DNA of 64,000 nucleotides from Euzebyella marina (GCF_014855515.1 NZ_JACYFK010000004.1:248001-312000); one strand, 5' to 3'. Shown: positions 43,687 through 52,220, counted from the first letter of the stretch. The notes: generated by a model from the letters alone, not told the origin. Made by a program: numbers and translations.

Positions 43687-43700
43687 TAATTTTTTTAACA

Positions 43701-43708
43701 TATATTTG
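43701..43708 (+). promoter_or_regulatory. TAnnTTTG promoter of glnK-amtB
   Basis: TATATTTG, an exact match to the consensus, 22 bases before the glnK ATG. Confidence 0.65.
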
Positions 43709-43730
43709 GTTTGAATTCAATAATCAAATT

Positions 43731-44069
43731 ATGAAACAAATCGAGGCAGTTATCAGAAAATCCAAGTTTGATGAAGTCAAAAAAGCGCTTCATGAAATCG
43801 AGGTCAATTTCTTTACATACTGGGATGTAACAGGAGTTGGAAATGAAAAACAAGGGCATGTCTACAGAGGTATATCCTACAGTACAAGTGACATACAGCG
43901 CAGGTACTTGTCCATAGTAGTATCCGATGAATTTTTAGAAAGGACGGTAAACAAACTTCTAGAGGTTGCCTATACAGGTAATGTAGGAGATGGTAAGATT
44001 TTCGTTTCAGAAGTAATCGAAGCTTACCGAATCAGAACAAAAGAGTCTGGTCAGGCCGGAATCAACTAA
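43731..44069 (+). CDS. glnK: P-II family nitrogen regulator GlnK
   Basis: A 112-residue signal protein. A longer in-frame ORF reaches 43524 but the ATG at 43731 fits: it starts MKQIEAVIRKSKFDEVKKAL, the P-II N-terminus, and lies after the promoter. The T-loop (VTGVGNEKQGHVYRGISYST) holds Tyr45 and Tyr50; Tyr50 matches the uridylylated tyrosine of GlnB. The C-terminal signature GDGKIFVSEVIEAYRIRT is present. P-II proteins sense 2-oxoglutarate and ATP/ADP and block AmtB. amtB follows 25 bases later. Confidence 0.94.
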   Translation: MKQIEAVIRKSKFDEVKKALHEIEVNFFTYWDVTGVGNEKQGHVYRGISYSTSDIQRRYLSIVVSDEFLERTVNKLLEVAYTGNVGDGKIFVSEVIEAYRIRTKESGQAGIN

Positions 44070-44094
44070 TTACCAACCAATAAAACTTTAAGAA

Positions 44095-45327
44095 ATGGAC
44101 GCAGGATTATTTACAGCAAATAACGTATGGATGATGTTGGCTACCGCATTGGTATTCTTCATGCATACTGGTTTCGCCTTTTTGGAAATTGGCTTGACCC
44201 GACAAAAAAATACAATCAATATTCTTTTCAAGAATATTTTCATCATAACAGTAGGCCTTCTACTTTATTACGCTTGGGGTTTCAATATGATGTACCCTGG
44301 CTTTGAAGAAGGCTCTTCTGGCATCTTCGGTTTCGCAGGTTTTGGTATTGATGCCCCTGAAGGTGGTATGACACCTGACTATGCCGATGGTGGATACACT
44401 TGGTGGACAGACTTCTTGTTTCAAGGAATGTTCGCCGCTACCGCTGCAACAATCGTTTCAGGAGCCGTAGCCGAGCGTATCAAAATCGGTTCTTTCATGA
44501 TTTTCACTGTAATCTACGTGGGTCTTGTTTACCCTATTGTAGGTGCATGGAAATGGGGAGGCGGTTTCTTGGATTCTTGGGGCTTCTACGATTTCGCAGG
44601 TTCTACCTTGGTTCACTCAGTGGGTGGATGGGCAGCTCTTGTAGCCATCTTCCTTTTGGGATCTAGAATTGGTAAATTCGGTGAAGACGGAAAGCCAAAA
44701 GCGATTCCTGGTCACAGCATTCCTTTGGCGACCGCAGGTGTTCTAATTCTTTGGTTGGGCTGGTTCGGCTTTAACGGTGGATCTGTACTTTCTGCCGACC
44801 CAGAATTGACTTCTTTAGTATTGGTAACAACTAGTTTGGCTGCTGCTGCTGGTGGTGTAGGTGCCTTTATCTTATCTACCATCATGTACAAAAATATGGA
44901 CCTTACCATGTTCTTGAACGGTATTCTTGGTGGCCTTGTAGGTATTACTGCGGGTGCTGACCTAATGTCTCCGAATGAAGCGGTTATCATAGGTCTTTTA
45001 GCCGGTTTCATCATCGTACTTGGTGTAGCATTGATTGACAAACTTAAATTGGATGATCCAGTTGGTGCCGTAACAGTTCACTTGATAACTGGTATCTGGG
45101 GAACTTTGGCCGTAGGTCTTTTTGGAGATAAAGCCGGTGCAGGTCAGTTTATGACACAATTATATGGTGTACTTATCGTAGGTGCATTCTGCGTAGTGTC
45201 TGCCTTCATCATTCTAGGTGCACTAAAAGCCATCATGGGTCTTAGGGTCTCTAAAGAAGAAGAGGTTGAAGGACTTGACATTCACGAACACGGAATGGAT
45301 GCATACCCTGATTTCACCAATGACTAA
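44095..45327 (+). CDS. amtB: ammonium transporter AmtB
   Basis: A 410-residue inner-membrane channel of 11 helices. Signature segments are FFMHTGFAFLEIGLTRQKN (helix 1), DFLFQGMFAATAATIVSGA (the pore Phe and twin His region), VHSVGGWAALVAIFLLGSR (first pore His), WFGFNGGSVL and VHLITGIWGTLAVG (second pore His). The C-terminal tail ends GLDIHEHGMDAYPD, the conserved region that contacts GlnK. It imports ammonium at low supply. The gene is cotranscribed with glnK; a hairpin follows and then a porin gene. Confidence 0.96.
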   Translation: MDAGLFTANNVWMMLATALVFFMHTGFAFLEIGLTRQKNTINILFKNIFIITVGLLLYYAWGFNMMYPGFEEGSSGIFGFAGFGIDAPEGGMTPDYADGGYTWWTDFLFQGMFAATAATIVSGAVAERIKIGSFMIFTVIYVGLVYPIVGAWKWGGGFLDSWGFYDFAGSTLVHSVGGWAALVAIFLLGSRIGKFGEDGKPKAIPGHSIPLATAGVLILWLGWFGFNGGSVLSADPELTSLVLVTTSLAAAAGGVGAFILSTIMYKNMDLTMFLNGILGGLVGITAGADLMSPNEAVIIGLLAGFIIVLGVALIDKLKLDDPVGAVTVHLITGIWGTLAVGLFGDKAGAGQFMTQLYGVLIVGAFCVVSAFIILGALKAIMGLRVSKEEEVEGLDIHEHGMDAYPDFTND

Positions 45328-45345
45328 TCCCAATATTTAAAAAGA

Positions 45346-45373
45346 AACGGAGCGTTCTGCCAAACGCTCCGTT
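45346..45373 (+). terminator. hairpin between amtB and the porin gene
   Basis: Perfect arms AACGGAGCGTT / AACGCTCCGTT with a 6-base loop. No T run follows (CAATATAAC), so it is probably a weak terminator or a 3'-end stabiliser that lets some transcription reach the porin gene. Confidence 0.6.
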
Positions 45374-45396
45374 CAATATAACCCTCTCAACAAATA

Positions 45397-45447
45397 AACC
45401 TGTTCTTGAACTCGCAGGTTACTCACTTAATAATCCCGATTAGGGAT
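45397..45447 (+). repeat. two inverted repeats in the porin leader
   Basis: AACCTG / CAGGTT (45397-45402 and 45415-45420) and ATCCC / GGGAT (45433-45437 and 45443-45447) lie just before the porin ATG at 45456. They may be leader structure or operator; the second is unlike the nitrogen box because it lacks the A/T spacer and the four-base C run. Confidence 0.35.
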
Positions 45448-45455
45448 AACTAAAA

Positions 45456-46532
45456 TTGAAACAAATGAAAGCGATTATAAATACAAAGTACATAAAAAAT
45501 ATCTTCTTATTCACGGTATTGTTTTGTTCAGCTACTATTGCAGTGGCTCAAGATGATGAAGAAGAAGGTTCTAAATTTTCATTTAGCGGGTCTATCGATG
45601 CCTATTACAGAGCGAACTTAAATGCCCCAAATGGACAAGATGCACAAGCACCTGGTTCTTCTTTTGCCAACCTTCCTGGTTTTGCATTAGGTATGGCCAA
45701 TGTGATTGGAGCCTATGAAGGTGAAAAAGTTGGTTTCGTAGCCGACTTGGTTTTTGGTCCTAGAGGTACTGATGCCATCTTTGCTTCTCCAATGTATTCT
45801 GCAACCGGAAATATTGTGAACCAATTATATGCGTATTGGAATGTTTCTGATGCTGTAACCCTAACTTTTGGTAATTTCAATACTTTCTTGGGTTACGAGG
45901 TAATCTCACCTGTAGCCAACTTTAACTACAGTACTTCTTACCTTTTCTCTTACGGCCCGTTCTCGCATACTGGTTTAAAAGCTGACTTTGCGTTATCTGA
46001 TGACTTCAGCTTAATGTTAGCTGTAATGAACCCAACTGACTTAACTGAGTTCAACCCAACCGGTCAATATGCTTGGGGTGCTCAATTGGGCTATAGTGGA
46101 CAATACTTGAACCTTTTAATAGACAACGGTTCTTACGAAGTGGATTTCACTGGTGGTTTTGATTTGTCTGACACTTTCTTCCTAGGATTGAACGCCGCTT
46201 ATTTTGACGGTGATGAAGAAGATGGTGTTGGTAGTTTTGCCGGTGTTGCGGTTTACCCACAATTGGCAACTTCAGATAACTTCACCATAGGTCTTAGAGG
46301 TGAATATTTCGCAGAAACTGATTTCTTTGGAGCAATTGGTGATGAGTTTGATGCTGACGGAGATGCTAGTGTATTTGCTGTAACCTTAACTGGAAGCGCT
46401 ACAATTGGTGATTTGATGATTAAACCAGAATTGAGATTGGATAGCGCTTCTGAAGAAGTGTTTATAGATTCAGATGGAAACCCAATGGGAGGATTGACTT
46501 CCTTTGTATTGGCTGCCATCTACTCTTTCTAA
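45456..46532 (+). CDS. outer-membrane porin of the nitrogen operon
   Basis: A 358-residue barrel protein. The signal peptide ends near residue 32 (CSATIAVAQ), followed by an acidic start (DDEEEGSKFSFSG). Many alternating beta strands (FGNFNTFLGYEVISPVANF, YSTSYLFSYGPFSHTGLKAD) and a C-terminal strand ending in Phe (FVLAAIYSF) fit a 16-stranded OmpL-like or phosphate-porin-like channel. Its place after glnK-amtB suggests uptake of ammonium or a small nitrogen compound across the outer membrane. It may also be made from its own promoter after the hairpins. Confidence 0.82.
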   Translation: MKQMKAIINTKYIKNIFLFTVLFCSATIAVAQDDEEEGSKFSFSGSIDAYYRANLNAPNGQDAQAPGSSFANLPGFALGMANVIGAYEGEKVGFVADLVFGPRGTDAIFASPMYSATGNIVNQLYAYWNVSDAVTLTFGNFNTFLGYEVISPVANFNYSTSYLFSYGPFSHTGLKADFALSDDFSLMLAVMNPTDLTEFNPTGQYAWGAQLGYSGQYLNLLIDNGSYEVDFTGGFDLSDTFFLGLNAAYFDGDEEDGVGSFAGVAVYPQLATSDNFTIGLRGEYFAETDFFGAIGDEFDADGDASVFAVTLTGSATIGDLMIKPELRLDSASEEVFIDSDGNPMGGLTSFVLAAIYSF

Positions 46533-46574
46533 AATGAATTGGATTGATTGAGTGTTTATAGTTTTAAGTTGTAC

Positions 46575-46607
46575 AAAAGTTCCGTTCAGTATTTGAACGG
46601 AACTTTT
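46575..46607. terminator. bidirectional terminator after the porin
   Basis: Near-perfect stem AAAAGTTCCGTTCA and complement with a 5-base loop and T run. It overlaps the DUF1684 stop codon by two bases. Confidence 0.8.
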
Positions 46608-47256
46608 ATTTTGTCTCATCTTCAAAGGCCATCACTCCTGCCACAACTCTAGTTTCTAAAGCGTTTACGCTAGGCACTATCGGGCATGAGTACTTTTTAT
46701 TATAAGCACAGTAGGGGTTGTAAGCCTTATTAAAATCGATAGTAATCTTATCGCCTAAAGGTATTCTCAAATCAATATAGCGCCCGCCAGTGTACGTCTC
46801 TTTTCCATTGGTAAGGTCTGTAAAAGGTAAAAATAGGTAATCTTCATACCCTTCCTCAAGCATCAATTCCTCGTTCTGGTAAATCTCTAGCTGCCACTTT
46901 TGACCATTCAAATTAAAGTGAGCGATACCATAAACTACCTCTTTCGACTTTCTGTCCGTAGTGGTGGGCATAAGAAACGGTAGTGCTTCAGGGGTTCTCA
47001 AAAATTGGGCCTCAACCACATAGGCCGTATCCGGTTCAAAAAACTTTAAACTCTCAAAATTCTTTCGATATCTATCGGGTAGTGGCGATGTCTCGGGGTT
47101 TTTAAACTCTTTGTTCAGTTCTTGCTGAAATTTTAAAATTTCGTTCAACTCATCCGAACTGGTAATGCCAACCTGCTTTGATTGCTCGTCGTGATATTTT
47201 TTATCAGTCTTACAGGCCAAAACGACCATAAGCGAAGCCAAAATTATTTTTTTCAT
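46606..47256 (-). CDS. DUF1684 lipoprotein
   Basis: About 216 residues from the ATG at 47256. The signal MKKIILASLMVVLAC places a lipidated Cys at residue 15, which fixes this start over an upstream in-frame start at 47298. The DUF1684 domain begins with FKNPETSPLPDRYRKNFESL and includes PTTTDRKSKEVVYGIAHFNL, GKETYTGGRYIDLRIPLGD and IDFNKAYNPYCAYNKKYSCP with its conserved NPYC motif. Function unknown. It is divergent from the MFS leader. Confidence 0.88.
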   Translation of the reverse strand: MKKIILASLMVVLACKTDKKYHDEQSKQVGITSSDELNEILKFQQELNKEFKNPETSPLPDRYRKNFESLKFFEPDTAYVVEAQFLRTPEALPFLMPTTTDRKSKEVVYGIAHFNLNGQKWQLEIYQNEELMLEEGYEDYLFLPFTDLTNGKETYTGGRYIDLRIPLGDKITIDFNKAYNPYCAYNKKYSCPIVPSVNALETRVVAGVMAFEDETK

Positions 47257-47305
47257 AACCTCAAATTCTTCATTTTTCAAAAATACAACATAAAGCATTT
47301 TTCGC

Positions 47306-47313
47306 TAGCTTTG
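47306..47313 (+). promoter_or_regulatory. TAnnTTTG promoter of the leader and MFS gene
   Basis: TAGCTTTG. It predicts a start near 47320 and a leader of about 155 bases with a small ORF and a terminator. Confidence 0.6.
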
Positions 47314-47331
47314 TTCAAAACCGAAACAGTG

Positions 47332-47400
47332 ATGACTATTTCAATTAACAAACAAGTGTATTCTCTCCTAAATCATAGGGGCAGGCGAAGCTGTTTTTAA
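47332..47400 (+). CDS. 22-residue leader ORF ahead of the MFS exporter
   Basis: ATG-to-TAA frame of 23 codons ending in HRGRRSCF. It starts about 12 bases after the predicted transcript start and precedes the terminator by 23 bases. The AGG GGC AGG CGA codons hold GGGGCAGGC (47378-47386), which can pair with eight of nine bases of the terminator 5' arm. The peptide also has an Arg-Gly-Arg, a +X+ motif of the kind at which macrolides can stall ribosomes. A regulatory role is inferred. Confidence 0.5.
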   Translation: MTISINKQVYSLLNHRGRRSCF

Positions 47401-47423
47401 ATTGATGAAAAAACAACATATGT

Positions 47424-47457
47424 AAAGCCTGGCCCTAGAGCCGGGCTTTTTGTTTTT
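47424..47457 (+). terminator. leader terminator before the MFS gene
   Basis: AAAGCCTGGC (47424-47433) pairs with GCCGGGCTTT (47440-47449, one wobble) around a 6-base loop, followed by T5GT5. It ends 18 bases before the ATG at 47476 and downstream of the leader ORF, so it must stop part of the transcription into the MFS gene. Confidence 0.8.
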
Positions 47458-47475
47458 ACCTATTCAAGACCAACC

Positions 47476-48693
47476 ATGAAAAAAATTTTAAATTCTTATC
47501 TATCATCTTTTGCAGGCCTTTCTAGCGAAGTTTGGTGGCTAGCACTCATTACATTGATCAATCGAGCAGGCACCATGGTTATTCCTTTCTTATCACTATA
47601 TCTTACCCAAAATCTAGGCTTTACATTAGAGAATGTTGGCACAATAATGACCAGCTTTGGCTTAGGATCTTTATTCGGGGCATGGGCCGGTGGAAAGCTT
47701 ACCGATAAAATCGGATATTATCAAACCATGGTAGGCAGCTTATTTCTCACGGGAATTCTTTTTATTTCAGTTCAATTCTTAGAAGGTCTTTGGCCTATCT
47801 GTATCGGCATATTTCTCTTGATGACAGTTGCCGATGCCTTTAGACCAGCTTCATACGTAGCCCTGAGCGCTTATAGCAAACCAGAAAATAAAACACGTTC
47901 GGTCACCTTGATCAGGCTTGCCATCAATCTTGGATTTTCAGCGGGTCCTGCACTAGGCGGTATTCTGATTTCTTCAGTAGGCTATGGCGGGTTATTCTAC
48001 GCAGATGGCGGTACATGTATTTTAGCCAGCATTCTGCTACTGGCGGTCTTGAACCCAAAAAGAGCGAAGGTAACGGATACCTTAAAAATAGTTGAAAATC
48101 CGAAGTCAGCTTATTTTGATGGGCCATACATCCTATTTATCATCTGTATGATAATGGTCAGTTTCGCTTTTGTTCAATACTTTTCTACCGTACCCATATT
48201 TTACAAAGAGGTGCATTCACTTTCTGAACTGGAAATAGGCATTCTTATGGCACTGAACGGTTTCACCATTTTTCTGCTAGAGATGCCTCTTATAAAATTC
48301 ATGGAGAGCAAAGCCTTTTCGCAATTGACGAATGTACTTTTCGGCCTTGCTTTGATCGGATTGAGTTTTTTTGTCCTGAACCTATTTGAGAACTCGTCAA
48401 TTCTGGTAGCCGGAATGTTACTGATGACTTTTGGTGAAATGATAGCGTTTCCCTTCTCAAATGCCTTTGCCATGAAAAGAGCTACAAGAGGAAAGCAAGG
48501 TGAGTATTTGGCTCTCTATACCATTGCATTCTCTATTGCCCACGTATTTGCCCATAATTTAGGAATGAAATCTATAGCCAAATTTGGGTTTCAAACAACT
48601 TGGTATACCATATGTATAGTTTGTGTCGTAGGTATCGGTCTTTTGGCCGCTTTAAACAAAAGCTTGAACCGAAAGAAAGCTATTCTTGAATGA
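47476..48693 (+). CDS. MFS exporter (DHA1-like drug efflux)
   Basis: A 405-residue major-facilitator protein with 12 helices. The A-motif is GKLTDKIGYYQTM (about residues 74-86) and the antiporter C-motif region is INLGFSAGPALGGIL (about 151-165), which together point to drug-proton antiport. It resembles MdtH and related multidrug or tetracycline-type exporters. The substrate cannot be read. The leader ORF and terminator upstream suggest that expression is induced by something affecting translation. The 3' end overlaps the convergent hydrolase gene by 14 bases. Confidence 0.85.
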   Translation: MKKILNSYLSSFAGLSSEVWWLALITLINRAGTMVIPFLSLYLTQNLGFTLENVGTIMTSFGLGSLFGAWAGGKLTDKIGYYQTMVGSLFLTGILFISVQFLEGLWPICIGIFLLMTVADAFRPASYVALSAYSKPENKTRSVTLIRLAINLGFSAGPALGGILISSVGYGGLFYADGGTCILASILLLAVLNPKRAKVTDTLKIVENPKSAYFDGPYILFIICMIMVSFAFVQYFSTVPIFYKEVHSLSELEIGILMALNGFTIFLLEMPLIKFMESKAFSQLTNVLFGLALIGLSFFVLNLFENSSILVAGMLLMTFGEMIAFPFSNAFAMKRATRGKQGEYLALYTIAFSIAHVFAHNLGMKSIAKFGFQTTWYTICIVCVVGIGLLAALNKSLNRKKAILE

Positions 48694-50092
48694 TTTCGTA
48701 TCGTGCATTTTTTAGATATCGTTCAACAAGTTCATTGAACTCTGGGGTAATTCTTAATAACGCTGTATTATCTAAGTTATATAATCGGGCCTTATCGACA
48801 TACCCCCTTTTTAAGAGCTCTTCAAGATAAAATAGAGCCGCCCCGTAATCATCTAATTCTGAACTTAAGGAAATGACCTGCAGATAAGCATCGTGACCTT
48901 CAGGTTGTAATATGGTCTTCAACATATACAGAAAATTCAAACCTTCGACATCTTTCGTCTTAGCATCTTTGACCATGTCTATATTATCTGCCAAAAGGGC
49001 ATTAACATACCCTTCAAGCCTAAACCCCATCTGGTTGATAAGTACATCCGGGTTTTTTTTGAATTTTTGAATTTCTTCGGTCTGATACTTCCACCATCCC
49101 AAATTATTATAATTGTAGGTTAGCAAGTCTTCCTCCATATAATAGGCGTAGTCTTCTCTCAAAAATTGTTCTTTAAGAAAATTATTGGTCTGGCTTCTAT
49201 TGGCAACCTTAAAACGACTGGTCTTGCGCAGCACCTTCCTACTGTCCTTTACAGAGTCAATGGTTCTAAAAGGACTATAAATTTCCATCATTTCAGAAAG
49301 CTTCGATTCAGCAAGAAGCGGTCTGTTAGCAGATACGTAAGTACTTACACTTGCTAAGTCTTTTCGATAATTTTGATTGACAAATTCATCATCCTTATCA
49401 ATAAATCCCTTCGCCATGGCATTCATGGTCAGGATGCCAAGGGCGTCTGAGAGTAACTCGCTCGGGGGCCACTCATGCCCCCCTTCAAAGGCCAAGATTT
49501 GGTTGGGAAACCTCATACGGTTCAAAGTCGACTCCACCTGCTGCACGTCCATGTAATTATAGTCGGCGTTTCCGACAATATTTATGAACCGATACGGATT
49601 TTTACTTGTAAGTATTTCGGTATTCGCCAATGAAGTGCCACAGGCCACCACCCCGGTAATAGACTTTAAAAATGTAGGAACCAAAGTCGCATACTTGCCA
49701 CCGCTACCAAACCCGGCGGCATAAATTTGATTCTGATGAATGGGCAGTATTGTAACCACCGTATTAAACATTCGCTGAGTGGCCAGGACATTATCGGATA
49801 TAGAAAGTGTATCTGAAAGATTATTAGGGGCCGCAAGAATATAACCATGTTCTTCAGCGGCATCTTTGAACATTCGAAGAGACCGGCTTCCCCTGCCCTG
49901 CATATCAAATACGAACGCTACTGGCCATGGCCGGTCAATTTCAAAATCGGTCGGCAAATACAGCGAATAGCTTTCGGTGATGGAATCGTTTACTACCAGT
50001 GAATCTATAATGATGCCTTTTTTCAAGACTATCTTTTGTGAATAACAAGTGATGGCAAAGCCAAGGGCCAAGACGGTAAGTATTTGCTTCAT
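48680..50092 (-). CDS. exported alpha/beta hydrolase
   Basis: A 470-residue protein with a signal peptide (MKQILTVLALGFAITCYSQ). Residues 30-230 form an esterase-like alpha/beta hydrolase: VAFVFDMQGRG, the nucleophile loop IYAAGFGSGGKYA (G-x-G-S/F-G variant, with Ser in GSGG), VVACGTSLAN and the final His in FEGGHEWPP. The C-terminal half is a helical repeat region. It may be a PHB-depolymerase-like or peptidase-like esterase; the substrate is unknown. It converges on and overlaps the MFS gene. Confidence 0.72.
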   Translation of the reverse strand: MKQILTVLALGFAITCYSQKIVLKKGIIIDSLVVNDSITESYSLYLPTDFEIDRPWPVAFVFDMQGRGSRSLRMFKDAAEEHGYILAAPNNLSDTLSISDNVLATQRMFNTVVTILPIHQNQIYAAGFGSGGKYATLVPTFLKSITGVVACGTSLANTEILTSKNPYRFINIVGNADYNYMDVQQVESTLNRMRFPNQILAFEGGHEWPPSELLSDALGILTMNAMAKGFIDKDDEFVNQNYRKDLASVSTYVSANRPLLAESKLSEMMEIYSPFRTIDSVKDSRKVLRKTSRFKVANRSQTNNFLKEQFLREDYAYYMEEDLLTYNYNNLGWWKYQTEEIQKFKKNPDVLINQMGFRLEGYVNALLADNIDMVKDAKTKDVEGLNFLYMLKTILQPEGHDAYLQVISLSSELDDYGAALFYLEELLKRGYVDKARLYNLDNTALLRITPEFNELVERYLKNARYEIIQE

Positions 50093-50201
50093 AACTTTAT
50101 TTCATCAAAAATCTAGCCAAAGTTCGATAAGTTTCGTGCTTGAAAAGCTAAGAAAAGATAATCGAATTTTGACCTATAAAATTAAAGACGTTCAGAAAAT
50201 T

Positions 50202-50660
50202 TTAGTTTTGCCAATTGCTGATAGGGGCATTATTGACCACATTAGATAGCACAATATGGGTTCGGGTCTCACCATATTGAATGAGCTTATCGATAAACTT
50301 TTCTAGGTGAAATTGATCCTTAAGAACAACCTCCATAACAATGTTCTCATTGCCCGTGATACGATAGCAATTAACCACCTCTTTAAACGATTTTACTATT
50401 TCAAGAAATGGTTTTAACTTACCCATAAAAGCCCTTAAGGTTATGATTGCTTTAAGTTGATGGCCCGTAAGGGCATGCGATACTTTAGTACGATAACCTT
50501 CAATAACTCCAAGGTCTTCCATCTTCTTGACCCGTTCGGCAACAGCAGGAGGAGTAAGGCCTACTGTGCGACCAATATTGGCAAAGCTTTCGCGGGCATT
50601 ATTCTGTAGGCATTGGAGTATTTTCCAATTTAAATCATCCAACTTTAGATTTGAATCCAT
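50202..50660 (-). CDS. Lrp/AsnC family transcription regulator
   Basis: A 152-residue DNA-binding protein. The N-terminal winged HTH is LDDLNWKILQCLQNNARESF then IGRTVGLTPPAVAERVKKME, and the C-terminal RAM (ligand-binding) domain runs from about residue 65. Such regulators sense amino acids. The adjacent genes do not reveal the target, though purU and ilvE lie in this part of the window. A TAnnTTTG promoter at 50720-50727 gives a leader of about 50 bases. Confidence 0.92.
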   Translation of the reverse strand: MDSNLKLDDLNWKILQCLQNNARESFANIGRTVGLTPPAVAERVKKMEDLGVIEGYRTKVSHALTGHQLKAIITLRAFMGKLKPFLEIVKSFKEVVNCYRITGNENIVMEVVLKDQFHLEKFIDKLIQYGETRTHIVLSNVVNNAPISNWQN

Positions 50661-50719
50661 AATTCAAAAATAATTTATTTTCAAAAGACAATAACATTTT
50701 TCCTTTTCGATTACAAAGA

Positions 50720-50727
50720 CAAATATA
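50720..50727 (-). promoter_or_regulatory. TAnnTTTG promoter of the Lrp/AsnC gene
   Basis: TATATTTG on the minus strand, 59 bases before the ATG at 50660. Confidence 0.5.
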
Positions 50728-50772
50728 GCTATCTGGCAGTAATTTTATAGTAGTTATTGCTACTGAAAGAAA

Positions 50773-51186
50773 ATGTCTTACGATAAGTTAAAATCGTTGC
50801 CTGTTTACCGAAAGTCTCTGGAACTGTGCTACATAAGCAGAGAGATTGCATCATACGTAACATTCAATAAAGATTTATTAAAATTATATCAATCGAACAG
50901 TCTTCGAGATATTATTGCCGACTCTCTATTGACAGATGCCATACTGATTCCCCAAAAAATTGCTTTGGCGGAACGATTGGGCACACATACCGAAAGACAG
51001 AAGAGTGCCGCCTACATCAACATCATGATCCGCAACATTATGTCTTACTGCAATGGCCTGGAAAAAGACGGTGTAAAGGAAAAGGAATATCTAAACCTTC
51101 TTAGAAAAGAGGTAAGACTGTTCAGAAAGAGCTTCAAATCTTGGAGGAGTTCTTTTAAGGATGGAAATAATCTAAACAGAAACTGA
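50773..51186 (+). CDS. helical protein, possibly of the four-helix-bundle (S23-like) group
   Basis: A 137-residue soluble helical protein. The start LPVYRKSLELCYISREIASYV and later SLRDIIADSLLTDAILIPQK have the rhythm of the four-helix bundle proteins found as 23S rRNA intervening-sequence products, but the similarity is weak and I would not press it. The C-terminus is very basic (RKSFKSWRSSFKDGN). It lies between divergent lrp and purU, with its own start. Confidence 0.55.
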   Translation: MSYDKLKSLPVYRKSLELCYISREIASYVTFNKDLLKLYQSNSLRDIIADSLLTDAILIPQKIALAERLGTHTERQKSAAYINIMIRNIMSYCNGLEKDGVKEKEYLNLLRKEVRLFRKSFKSWRSSFKDGNNLNRN

Positions 51187-51273
51187 TTAATTCAATAAAT
51201 CAGTCTTTATTTACTTAACAATCTTTATTATTTTTTCTTAAAGTTCTACATTTAGAGCTTTAAATCGCTATTC

Positions 51274-52125
51274 TTGAAAACCACTATTCTAATACATTGC
51301 ACCGACCGTTCAGGGATTATTAATGCCGTTACGGGTTATATTCACCGAAAAGAGGGAAACGTTATCTACTTAGATCAACATGTTGATAAAGAAGCCAACG
51401 TCTTTTTCATGAGACTTGAAAGCGATTTTGAAAAAGAAGATTTTTCAATTCAAGATTTCGAAAATGGCTTTCAGACGGAACTAGCCGATAGTTATGGTAT
51501 GGAATGGAGTATTCACCAAGCCGTGCCAAAACCAAAAATGGCTTTATTCGTATCAAAATACAATCATTGCCTTTACGATCTTTTAAGCAGATACCATTCA
51601 GGAGAACTCGAAGTAGAAATACCTTTTATCATTAGCAACCACAACGATTTAAGACCGATTGCGGAGCAGTTCGACCTGCCTTATCACCATATTCCGGTTA
51701 CAAAAGATTCAAAGAAAGAAGCCGAAAATAAACAGTTAGAACTTTTAAAAGTAAATGGGGTAGATTTTATTGTACTGGCCCGCTACATGCAAATTGTAAG
51801 CCCTAGAATAATTGATGAATACCCCAATAAAATTATAAACATACATCACTCTTTCTTGCCCGCCTTTGCTGGCGCCAAGCCCTACCATGCCGCTTTTGAA
51901 CGTGGGGTAAAAATTATTGGGGCAACCAGCCATTATGTGACCGAAGAACTCGATGCGGGCCCGATTATAGAACAAGATGTCACTGCTGTTTCCCACACCC
52001 ATAGTATCAAAGATTTTATAGCGAAGGGAAGGGACTTGGAAAAGATTGTGCTGGCAAGGGCAGTTAAGCTACACGTCAGACGTAAAACAATGGTCTATAA
52101 CAACAAGACCGTAATATTTTCTTAA
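51274..52125 (+). CDS. purU: formyltetrahydrofolate deformylase
   Basis: A 283-residue enzyme that releases formate from 10-formyl-THF, supplying formate to purine synthesis and balancing one-carbon pools. The ACT domain is residues 1-80 (ILIHCTDRSGIINAV). The formyltransferase domain follows, with VSKYNHCLYDLLSRYHSGEL, the catalytic region NIHHSFLPAFAGAKPYHAAF (Asn-His-Ser) and the Asp in EELDAGPIIEQD. The start is TTG: an in-frame TAG lies seven codons upstream with no ATG between. Length matches the family. Confidence 0.94.
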   Translation: MKTTILIHCTDRSGIINAVTGYIHRKEGNVIYLDQHVDKEANVFFMRLESDFEKEDFSIQDFENGFQTELADSYGMEWSIHQAVPKPKMALFVSKYNHCLYDLLSRYHSGELEVEIPFIISNHNDLRPIAEQFDLPYHHIPVTKDSKKEAENKQLELLKVNGVDFIVLARYMQIVSPRIIDEYPNKIINIHHSFLPAFAGAKPYHAAFERGVKIIGATSHYVTEELDAGPIIEQDVTAVSHTHSIKDFIAKGRDLEKIVLARAVKLHVRRKTMVYNNKTVIFS

Positions 52126-52220
52126 AGTTTTCAGGTTCTATATGATTTTGCCGGTGTAGCCGTTTTCTTTGTACAGGTATCAATAGATACTATTTATTTC
52201 TTCAAACAAAACCGAACACG

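Noticed and set aside
43524-43730. N-terminal extension of GlnK by 69 residues in the same open frame
   Set aside because: The extension spans both operator boxes and the promoter, has no P-II similarity, and the ATG at 43731 begins the canonical P-II N-terminus.
45433-45447. A third copy of the nitrogen box before the porin (ATCCC-N5-GGGAT)
   Set aside because: Arms have three C/G instead of four or more, the spacer is 5 bases instead of 8-11 and is not an A/T tract; it lacks the two-box arrangement.
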